A DNA stretch of 64,000 nucleotides from Atkinsonella hypoxylon (lineage: Eukaryota; Ascomycota; Sordariomycetes; Hypocreales; Clavicipitaceae), in contig JFHB01000027.1 of NCBI GenBank assembly GCA_000729835.1, forward strand, positions 62,001-126,000. Reading direction: 5' to 3'. Shown one piece after another: positions 56,296 to 64,000 of this stretch. Positions within the stretch are counted from its first letter, which is position 1; the number at the start of each line of letters is the position of its first letter. The position numbers were made by a program, and so were the translations under genes. The notes beneath the pieces were generated by a model. That model was not told the DNA's origin. It did no database searches and saw nothing but the letters and a program-made list of their open reading frames with translations.

Positions 56296-57746
56296 CTACT
56301 TACGACGGTGTGTAATTGTCCTTTGCTTGGGAAAATTCAACGGCAACGTTAGTCGTCCTATATGTACTGGGCGGCCCCCTTCAGCCTTCTTGCTAATCGA
56401 CTTCACGCGGCCACCAATCTCGCGGAAGTAACTGTTAATCATGTTTTGATCCGATCGCAAGTCGTCCACGAGATTCTGTGTATCCACCTCAAAGTTGTCC
56501 ACTATGCACGCGAACACGCAGCAGTGGGCAATGAGAAGATCAACATGGAATTTCCTCATGATGCCAGCATCTGAGAATTTTCTACGGATATTCTCCACCA
56601 CAGCTTCGGGAGCAGGTGACAATAATTCTCGAAGCTTGTCTCGCGGGGGAACCTGTCGCGTTTGCCGTTGCCTGCCCGGCTTGGTGCTGAGATAGAATGT
56701 AAGCACAAAATTGTAATATCGTAGCACCCGTAAGCGTTCGATGGCATCATTGTTGGTGGCAATGGCATTGACTCTGGCAGCCACGAATCGTGAGACTGTT
56801 TGAATGCCTTCCTTATGTTGGGCCTTCTCTTGCCATTCTCTAATGGGTACAAGATTAAGAATATTGGCTCCGATAATCGACTTGGGATCGTATACATCGT
56901 GAATATCCTTGGCATTGAGATTGGCCTTGGGCACGGGCTTGGCCTCATCAACTGCAGACTGCAGCTCCTCCTTGGTGGACATCTGAGTTGTAATCTGCCC
57001 AACGGAGTGCAGAACTGCTTTTCCGGCAGAATCAATCTCTGCAGGAGCGTCACCAGCCTTCCTCTGCGGCGCAATTGCGTTGAGGGCATTTTCGCGGATA
57101 GCTTTCTTAGCCTTCTTCGTACCAAACGTTTGACCCAGGTCGATACGGCGATCCATCATACTCTGCCAGAACGAAGTCAGTATGTTTTACAATATAAATC
57201 ATTCAGCAAAAAGGGAAGGGCTTCCATACCTTGTTCGCCTCTATCTCACCCGCGGAGTCCGGTAGCTGCTTGGCGCGAACCAGACCTCTAACCGTCATCC
57301 TCTTTGCCTCTACCACCTGCAACTTTCCGCTCTTGGGGTCGAAGATGCCGACAAAATGGTTCAGTAGTGGTGTTGAACCTCTCGACTCTTCCTCCCGTCC
57401 AATATAGTCAAGACTTTGATGAGATTTTGAGTGTAGCAGTAGTTCCGGAGCATGGCCACTTTTTGATTTCATTTTGGAGCTATCTCTGGGTTGGTACGTG
57501 TGAAAGATGATCTTTTGTGGAATTTCGAGGCCTGGCGTCGTAGCTGCAGAACGTAGGGTTAACATATCTGTAATCGAACTATGGTGAAGAGATATTTCGC
57601 TTACCGACAACGGGAGGGCAAGACTTGGGACGCAGTACTGATGAGACTGCTGCTGTAGAGGCTGGAACATCCAACATGACCTTCTTTTTCGGCTTCCCAG
57701 ACGATTGACCATCCCTCTTGCGCTTCTTCGAGTCTGCGTCCTTCAT
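56296..57746 (-). CDS. RPA49: RNA polymerase I subunit A49
   Basis: A 440-residue subunit specific to RNA polymerase I; with A34.5 it forms a TFIIF-like module and it aids rDNA initiation and elongation. Exons are 57746-57605, 57543-57230 and 57162-56296, with introns of 60 and 66 bp. Exon 1 codes a Lys-rich leader (MKDADSKKRKRDGQ) and the start of the dimerisation domain. Exon 2 has the conserved ESRGSTPLLNHFVGIFDPKS followed by the KLQVVEAKRMTVRGLVR strands. Exon 3 begins with the SMMDRRIDLGQTFGTKKAKK signature. It continues with the tandem winged-helix domain (residues ~255-425), ending in a short basic tail. Length and order fit the family. Confidence 0.93.
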
Positions 57747-58643
57747 TTTGACTAGTCAGGCAGTGTGCACCGACTAGACGTCAAACACACTTAAGTTCGC
57801 AATGTTGGGTAAGGGAGTGATAAAGCAAAGCCACGGCAGATGACTTTGGACGCAGTGGGATGCCATCCAAAAAATTTTGGAGTCCGCCTCGTCAAAAAAC
57901 GGCATAAAACCCTCGAGGTTGCACTAATATTTCCCCGGAGGCGGTGAAGATGAACTGTTAGACCCGCCGCAAGCCTGCCACCTGCCACTGCCCCTGCCCC
58001 TGCCACTAATATGGCTGCAAACAACAATGGAGCCTGCCATTGACAGCTGCCCCCAGCTTCAGCTAGCCGAGAAAAAAATCACACCAAACGTCTGCTCACC
58101 GACACAATCGAAGCTTAAAGTTCTTGAAGACCAATCGTCTGCTTGATTTCTCTGGATAGGTTGTCTGGAGTCAGGCTGCGACAACCACAAAAAGTAATAA
58201 ACTTGTTTTTGAAGGCCTTGCAATAAATCTCATTCCCAAGTTCTTGCATCAGTTTGTGCACGCATTCACAAAGCGGTTTTAGAACCCACTCTCGTTCGAA
58301 TCAAGAAGCAAATACTGCGATTGAATTTGTCAAGCAACGTGCTAATCTGGTGTTCAGCGTGCGTTCACTCATGACAGCTAGCTTCTTTTTCTTGCGATCT
58401 CTGAACGCCCATCTTTGTACCCGACCGTTTCCTTGGTCCTTTAACCATCTCTCATTACGCACATAAAAAAACATCTTAACTCGGAGTGGGCTAAGCTGCC
58501 ATTGATGTAATCCGTCAAGGTGAAAATCCCATCAAGACCACAACAGACATGCCCGTTCCTGACTTCGTTTGTACATGCCCTTCTGACGTAAATATTCGTG
58601 ATTTCATGAAAGATGCGTCTAGTCAGGTAGAAGTGCGAGGCGT
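57747..58643. other. Intergenic between RPA49 start and eL41 stop
   Basis: Contains the RPA49 promoter and the 3' flank of the eL41 gene. A small CTGCCACTGCCCC repeat occurs near 57978-58003. No other gene seen. Confidence 0.55.
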
Positions 58644-58775
58644 TTACTTGCTGCAATGTTGTTAGCGAATCAATGCAATTATCATCGACGAATATTAGAC
58701 TTACGATCGCGCTCTCATCTTTCTTCTCTTTCGCTTAAGGCGACGAACGCGCTTCTTTCTCCACTTGGCTCTCAT
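58644..58775 (-). CDS. RPL41: 60S ribosomal protein eL41
   Basis: A 25-residue, extremely basic ribosomal protein, among the smallest known. Exon 1 (58775-58705) reads MRAKWRKKRVRRLKRK and then RRKMRARS, with the last Ser codon split. A 53-bp intron (58651-58703; GTAAGT donor, CTAAC branch, GCAG acceptor) follows. The last coding exon is 7 nt, giving Lys and TAA. The protein is the universally conserved eL41 sequence. Upstream, CTAACAACTTTATAG directly before the start and a GTAAGT at 58922 indicate an intron of about 136 bp in the 5' leader (58787-58922), usual for ribosomal protein genes. It is divergent from the FHA kinase. Confidence 0.93.
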
Positions 58776-58786
58776 GTTGGAACGAT

Positions 58787-58922
58787 CTATAAAGTTGTTA
58801 GCCAACGTCGAGCTTTGGAGCAAACGCAGGGCATGACATAGCCAATGGTCAACTCATTCTTGATGAAGCATTGGTATTGTCCGGCAATAATTCAAAGTGC
58901 CAGTTTCCTGGGTCGTACTTAC
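58787..58922 (-). other. Probable 5'-leader intron of the eL41 gene
   Basis: Donor GTAAGTACG at 58922 and a CTAAC branch followed by TTTATAG at 58787, eleven bases before the start codon. Inferred from splice signals only. Confidence 0.6.
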
Positions 58923-59366
58923 TAGTCCGTGGATGAGAATCGTGCTTGGATGAAGTGCAATGAAAGAGAGAGCGGGGGAATTTCTAGAGGTTAAGCAAAG
59001 TTCCCAGTTGTAGGGCATGAAACCCGCTAAGGTCACGTGCATGATGAGGCGCGAAATGTACCGAGCGAAGTGGTCCGTGCGCTGACTTTGAACGATGTGG
59101 TGGCTGTGATGGATCATTTTGAGGTATCACACTGTGCTTAAGACATCCCCATTGGGAAGGAACTAACGTGAGGCAGTTGCGGTGCAATGGTTTTGTGTAT
59201 TGAAATCACCTCTGCAAGGCTTGTTTCTCACTGTCAACCCGTTTTTGATGGACTCGAGCTTGAATATAGTCGTTTGTAAATTTGTCTTCTTTCAAATCTC
59301 ATGACAAATTCAGCGTGCAACCTGTCATCTACTTACTGGAAGAGCTTACATGCCTACTAGGGAGAT
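58923..59366. promoter_or_regulatory. Divergent promoter, eL41 / FHA kinase
   Basis: About 440 bp between the inferred eL41 leader intron and the kinase start codon. No gene is supported and no known operator seen. Confidence 0.55.
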
Positions 59367-61262
59367 ATGAAAGCAAACTTTGAGACCAAATATGACAATG
59401 AACCCCAAGCGCCCGTCGCTCGGCTCGAATTTGTCTGTTCTCGCAGTGGCAGAATTACAAAGGGTGCGGTCTCTGTCAGGGAACGATCTATGGAGTCACT
59501 CTCTCGTTTAACTAATGCTTGGCTAGGCCTTATTTCAATTAAACCCAATGATATCTTCAGGATTGGAAGAGATCCTAGGACAAAGTCAGCTCTCGCGATC
59601 CAGCAATGCAAGACGTAGTTACTGATGAGACTAGCGATTTTGCTATAAAAAGTGATCACGAAAGTTTAGTTTCGAGAAATCACTGCGAAGTCTACGCCGT
59701 GGTTTACGAACCTGGAGTCAACTATGTTTATGTCCGCGATCGTAGATCGTTCAACGGAACTTATGTTAACAGTTTGCTCATTGGCAAAGGGCCGAATCTC
59801 TCCGGCGGATTTCTATTGGAAGACGGCGATGCTATCGAAATTCTTCCGTACTGGAAGTTTGTCTTGCATCAAGAGAACACTCCTCCGAAAATTAATTTGA
59901 GCGAAATTCAGCTGGCAGAATCTAGGGTACGTGTGCCCAAAGACTCACCAGGTCACCTGCCAACCATGACAGTTTTTTTCGGACAAGTATCAGATTTCGA
60001 GACGCTGCATTGGACAAGGATTGGATGCCAATGTATTTCTGGCACAAGAAGCCGCTACGCAGAGACAGATTGTCTGCAAAGTGATGAATCTTGATGAGTG
60101 CCAGAATCGCCTCGTCCGAGATGGCTGCAGGCGGAAGCTGCAAGAAGCAGATCTTCTTCGACAACTACGTCACGTAAGTGATTACAAGGTATTTTGTCAA
60201 CATATAATCTGCTGACGGCTTAGCCAAATATCTTAGGATATATCGATTCAATTGTTTCACCTCACTCTCTGTGAGCAAATTCACCATGCCAATCCCTACT
60301 CATCATAGCTGACAGATAAGCTTCATATTCACCGAGCTAGCTGCAGGCGGAGATCTCATGTCTTTTATAAATCGACACAGCCCGGTGAAAGAGTTTGATG
60401 CGAGAATAATAATGAGGCAAATACTAAGAGGATTGAGCTATCTCCATGGCTTAGGTATAATTCATCGCGATCTCAAGCCCGAAAATGTTCTTCTCGTATA
60501 TTCGCCCAAGATTGCCTATCATCGGGTTGTGCTGTCTGATTTTGCAACTTGTGCAATACCGAGGAGAAGCAGGATGCATACGCTGGTAGGGACAGCCAAT
60601 TACCAAGCACCGTGAGTCTTTGGACCATATACACACCGCTACGCACGCATAGTCTGACTTCATCGAGGGAATTACACGCGGTACAAGACCACCACACGTC
60701 TGCAATTGACATGTGGGCGGTAGGCATAGTCACCGTTATAATGCTAACAGCAGGCTTGGAGACGATTGAGTCCTTTGTTGCCAAGCTTCGTCAATCCGAC
60801 CAGGGCGCCATACTCCGAAATCTGAAAGACAACATATTCCTGCCAGACCTGAAACTGAGCAACAATAGCAAAACTTTTGTGTGGCAATGCCTTCAAGTTT
60901 CGCCACAAGACAGAATGACAGTTTTGGAAGCCGAATGCCACGACTGGCTCTGCACACCAGAGGAACACTTGAAATTCTTTGAGCAGCTCGACCGCAAAGT
61001 TCTCGGTGAATGGAACGGCCAAGCAGAAGTGACGCCGATGCCCTTGCAGCTCCCTAGCGTTTTGATGGCTGCTATGCACAGAGAAAAGGATCAGGACGGG
61101 CTTTTTCAAAGTTACCTCGAGCTCGCGCGCCGCCACCCGCTCCTCCAGGCTGAATTTTCATATTATTATCAGGCTTCTTTTCCCCAACATGAGTCGGCAG
61201 TAGTTGTACCTGACAGTCAACCCTCCGCAAAAGCAGATCCAGCACAAACAGAGGAAGCTTGA
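59367..61262 (+). CDS. FHA-domain serine/threonine kinase (Rad53/Cds1/Mek1-like), DFA variant
   Basis: A 547-residue kinase from six exons: 59367-59584, 59635-59926, 59973-60173, 60224-60270, 60321-60611, 60668-61262. The five introns are only 46-56 bp. The N-terminal FHA domain has FRIGRDPRTNDFAI, then SLVSRNHCEVY and RSFNGTYVNS. The kinase domain starts at about residue 175 with the Gly-rich loop GQGLDANVF (184-192), Lys206, the alpha-C Glu in LQEADLLRQLRHPNI, HRDLKPEN (301-308, Asp303), and TANYQAPE as the activation-segment end. The usual DFG is DFA (326-328), with the metal-binding Asp kept. FHA-kinases of this class act in DNA-damage and meiotic checkpoints, but this copy is divergent, so orthology to Rad53 or Mek1 is not claimed. 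Some splice sites are weak (GTCAGC donor). Confidence 0.82.
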
Positions 61263-61716
61263 GACGAGAGCACAGGCAACGTCACTTTCACAAAGCGCCG
61301 CATCAAGCATGGCAGAAGCTGCTCAGTCTACAGTCCTCTCGACGAAGCAGAGCCCTATATTCTGGAAGAACAAAAGGCTGTCCGCGCTTCAAAATGCTGA
61401 TGATAAGATGTAATCGCTGCGTAGGACACACCGGTGACATGACATGGTTTGTTTTGAGATGGAACAATGATACTGTAGGTCGAATCTGGATGGATATTTT
61501 TGACGCACACGTTAGCTCAGCAGATGTAGACAGCTATGGCGGGTTGCAGGACTGGATCTTGAACACAGATATCGCCATCTTTGATATTCGTCTAGATAGA
61601 TAACCCGCGGGTCGTCGTATGTTGCTCGCGTAATAAAACCCGGGTTCAGCCCAGATTGACATTCGAAACTGGCGACGGCCCTCACAACAACAACAACAAC
61701 AACAACAACAACCGTG
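61263..61716. other. Convergent 3' region with CAA repeat
   Basis: Between the kinase stop and the zeta-family stop. Contains an open stretch of about 114 codons (61259-61603) with no recognisable family and a (CAA)n tract. Confidence 0.5.
61684..61712. repeat. (CAA)n microsatellite
   Basis: Nine to ten tandem caa units ending five bases from the stop codon of the zeta-family gene. Confidence 0.9.
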
Positions 61717-62676
61717 TCAAACTTCCCCCAAGCGCAGGACGTTATACGTCCCTCCCGCCTCCTCGCCAAGCTTTCCAAAAGCCAATGGCTTCAAGTCAGG
61801 CCACTCGCCCTCCCGTCCACCACCGTCCTCGCCCTCTACAACCAACGAGCCCAGCATATCGCGAACCACAGCGACCTTCTCCCCAGCATCCTCATAAGCC
61901 GCCAACCTCTGCACATCCTCCAGCGCGGTCCTCATCTCCCCCGCCAGCACGCGCGCCCTCTCCCTCTCCAACGCATCCGCAACACTGCCCGCCCGCCTGA
62001 CCACAAGATTGCCCCTCCGCACAACGACAACCTGATCCGCCAGCCGACTCTCGTCCAGAAACCTCGCCGCCCCAAGCGTCCCCCAATACGACTCATCCTG
62101 CACCCCCTCGGGCGTCAGCCGCCCAGGCAGATGCCGCGACCGCCCCTCGGGCAAGCCCTCATAGTACCGCACCAGCACGCCCAACCTGCTCAGCGCCAAC
62201 GGCACAGCCAGCGTGACCACCTCAACCCTGTACCTACACCTCGCGCCGCGGAACACCCGCACCAGGTCCTCAAAGTCCCCCGGCCGACGACACGCCGTCT
62301 CGAGCAGCACATCGATCCCCCGCCGCGTGACCTCCTCCGCCGCCAAGACAAGCCATCGCCTTGCGTCAGGCCCCGCGGCACCCGACGCCAGATGAGGCGC
62401 CGACGCCATGAGCTGCCTGTACGCAGGGTGATAGGTCTTGTACGTATCGGCAATGAGGTGCGCGGGGGGCCCGCGCGCGAGACGCAGCGCGGAGAGTATC
62501 GCGGGCGAGAGACGCGTCTTGCCTGCGCCGGTTTGTCCTACGACCAGGACGGCGAGGGGCTTCGGGTGCGCTGCGTGGGCGGGCAGGTGGTGGAATTCGG
62601 CGGGGACGATGTCGGCGTGGAAGATTTGCAGGGACGTCTCGGCTGGGAGGCGGTAGGATGAGAGGTCGGGCGGCAT
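61717..62676 (-). CDS. Zeta-toxin-domain P-loop kinase family protein
   Basis: Intronless 319-residue protein with a P-loop (GQTGAGKT, residues 47-54) placed after an N-terminal segment of about 45 residues. A conserved DTYKTYHPAYRQL block follows, then a region with RRGIDVLLETACRRPGD and VVTLAVPLALSRLG. This order matches zeta-toxin/PezT-like kinases, which in bacteria phosphorylate UDP-N-acetylglucosamine sugars. Stand-alone homologues are common in filamentous fungi, and their substrate is not established. No antitoxin-like partner is seen nearby. The gene is markedly GC-rich and intron-free next to the AT-richer, intron-dense FHA kinase, which fits past horizontal transfer but does not prove it. 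The C-terminus ends before a CAA repeat. Confidence 0.85.
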   Translation of the reverse strand: MPPDLSSYRLPAETSLQIFHADIVPAEFHHLPAHAAHPKPLAVLVVGQTGAGKTRLSPAILSALRLARGPPAHLIADTYKTYHPAYRQLMASAPHLASGAAGPDARRWLVLAAEEVTRRGIDVLLETACRRPGDFEDLVRVFRGARCRYRVEVVTLAVPLALSRLGVLVRYYEGLPEGRSRHLPGRLTPEGVQDESYWGTLGAARFLDESRLADQVVVVRRGNLVVRRAGSVADALERERARVLAGEMRTALEDVQRLAAYEDAGEKVAVVRDMLGSLVVEGEDGGGREGEWPDLKPLAFGKLGEEAGGTYNVLRLGEV

Positions 62677-63710
62677 GGTTTTATTTATATTTATTATTAT
62701 TATTTTTTGTGCTGCTAGATCTGAGAAGGGGAAAATGGCATTTGACGTTGGGGTCTTGGTTGATTTTACCTTTTTTTTTGAAAAAAAAAAACCCCATTTA
62801 ATGGTGCTATTATTAATATTTTGGACCCTGTGATACGTATGATCCTGTCATGTCCGAGTCGGGATAGTCATGCATGCGGCCGCCATTGTAAATTGGCTGA
62901 AAAGGAAAGTATTACGTAGGGCGCAGAGATTTCGTTTTCGCATTGCACGCAGAAGAAGCAATTCTCAACATGGCAAGTGGGCAACTCAGAGCCTTAATCA
63001 TCACAATCTCATGACTGCTACCTTATCTCAAACAATCAACAAGTAAACCAAGTCCCAGGCGGCATTTCCAGAAGCCTCTAGACTGAAATGCATACGGGCA
63101 ACACAAACGCCTACGGGCTATCTTTGCCAGTTTCATGCATGCAAAGCATCAGCCATCATCAGCTCCCCGTCTGATGTAACCTCCAAAGCCCGCCAAACCA
63201 TGATTGAAACATGGCTGTTCAAAATACAACATGTGATCCCTTTACTCCAAATGATGGATGACCTTTAGGCCCTTGCGCCGTAGTAGAAGCCTCAAGCCAG
63301 TCTCCGGCCTCGTCAAACAAGATAACTGCAATTTCAATCTCGGTGTCATTTGCCTTCCACCTGTTTCTGAAGGGGGTAAGAAAAAAACTTATATCAAAGA
63401 CTGTGCAAGTGCTTTGCACCTACTGAACATCCGAAACGCCGTTGAAAGAGCCAATAAGTAAGATAACACAAAAATAATTCGAATCAAAGGAGGCTCCAAA
63501 AGCTTCAATAAAGAAAAAAAAAAAAAAAAAGATGGATGAGTATATAAAGTCGCCATGGAGGCGAAATGGTATAAGGGGGCTGGCACTGTGCTTCGAGCCG
63601 TGGGGCTGCTGTCATTTTCTGTAATGTTCTTAATTCCACGATTACTTTTCTTCGGTCCTCACGACCGAGCCGAATATCTTCGAATTTGAGGTTCTCGGGG
63701 TATGCAGGCT
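62677..63710. other. Intergenic upstream of the zeta-family gene
   Basis: About 1 kb. Contains a T run and an A run (near 62770-62791) and an A18 tract near 63512-63530. A possible isolated exon at 63219-63387 (-), after a good CCTTCAG acceptor, could not be tied to a gene. Confidence 0.5.
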
Positions 63711-64000
63711 TTACGCCAAGCCATGTGATGGTACGCTGCGCGGTGTAACATCACCGCTTCGTCGACGTGCAGCTTGCAGCTGTGCATGTTGTTCCTTGCT
63801 GTTGGCGTCGGCGATCATTTGCTGCTTCTTCGCAACTGCCGCAAGACGTCCCCGAATCATTTTAATCACTATATACGCCGACTGTTAGTTCAACCCTCAT
63901 CGATGTACATGCGTTCCACGGCCAAACTTACTTTTTCGGACATGAGCTGCTTCGTCGACATCTAGTTCACCACTAGTCTCCCTGTGCGAACTTCTGGCCA
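63711..64000 (-). CDS. C-terminal end of an unknown gene, cut by the right edge
   Basis: Two exons on the minus strand: 64000-63932 (partial) and 63868-63711, with a 63-bp intron (GTAAGT donor, CTAACAG branch region, TATAG acceptor). The join is in frame and yields about 74 residues. They comprise SSHRETSGELDVDEAAHVRK, then a basic helix MIKMIRGRLAAVAKKQQMIA and a Ser/Pro tail ending SHGLA. I do not recognise it. Clean splice signals and an open frame up to the window edge argue that it is real. Confidence 0.55.

Noticed and set aside
58290..58320. GTTCGAATC word resembling a tRNA B-box
   Set aside because: Flanking bases do not form a T-stem and no A-box lies upstream.
61259..61603. Possible extra C-terminal exon of the FHA kinase
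   Set aside because: The frame is open but no splice pair joining it to the kinase is convincing, and the kinase already has a stop. Left as unresolved.
61714..62661. 315-codon plus-strand frame
   Set aside because: Arg/Pro/His-rich complement of the GC-rich zeta-family gene. The minus strand has the P-loop.
63219..63600. Possible small gene on the minus strand (exon ending near 63219 after a CCTTCAG acceptor)
   Set aside because: The acceptor and a GTAGGT donor near 63422 fit, but upstream coding runs into a T-rich homopolymer with no credible start. It cannot be joined to the gene at the right edge, which stops at 63711.

Overview
The window reads as nuclear DNA of a filamentous ascomycete (Pezizomycotina). 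Genes carry several short GT..AG introns of about 46-143 bp, often with CTAAC/CTGAC-type branch points. Promoters are CT-rich, intergenic regions hold long homopolymers and microsatellites, and the proteins are typical of Sordariomycetes. A member of Hypocreales is my inference from general protein character. I see no bacterial operons, CRISPR arrays, rRNA genes or tRNA genes I can support.

Layout, left to right. A Ycf1-type ABC transporter (-) is cut by the left edge. It is followed by a DUF1749/SidJ-like hydrolase (-), TTI1 (+), a peroxisomal NADH pyrophosphatase (-), a PQ-loop vacuolar transporter (-), an unknown multi-pass membrane protein (+), an unknown conserved fungal protein (-), the SUMO E1 subunit AOS1 (+), and a large RGG-rich protein of unknown function (-) whose reading frame continues past an in-frame TAG. 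The right half starts with BMT5 (+), SET2 (-) and a PhiA-like secreted protein (-). A gene-poor 5 kb stretch follows, holding a decayed Tc1/mariner remnant. Then come an AT-hook protein (+), GABA transaminase (+), a CLC chloride transporter (-), UTP3/SAS10 (+), COG1 (+), an enoyl-CoA isomerase with a peroxisomal signal (-), RPA49 (-), the 25-residue ribosomal protein eL41 (-), an FHA-domain kinase (+), a zeta-toxin-family P-loop protein (-), and the C-terminus of an unknown gene at the right edge (-).

Most genes are housekeeping. Four act in ribosome production (BMT5, UTP3, RPA49, eL41). Several serve membrane compartments: vacuole (ABC transporter, PQ-loop), Golgi (COG1), endomembrane chloride exchange (CLC) and peroxisome (NPY1 ending AKI, isomerase ending HKL). 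Others act in chromatin and signalling (SET2, TTI1, AOS1, FHA kinase). The accessory elements are the PhiA-like protein, the AT-hook gene in gene-poor DNA, the transposon remnant, the divergent FHA kinase and the GC-rich zeta-family gene.

Exon boundaries come from reading splice signals and checking that frames join. They are not supported by transcripts.
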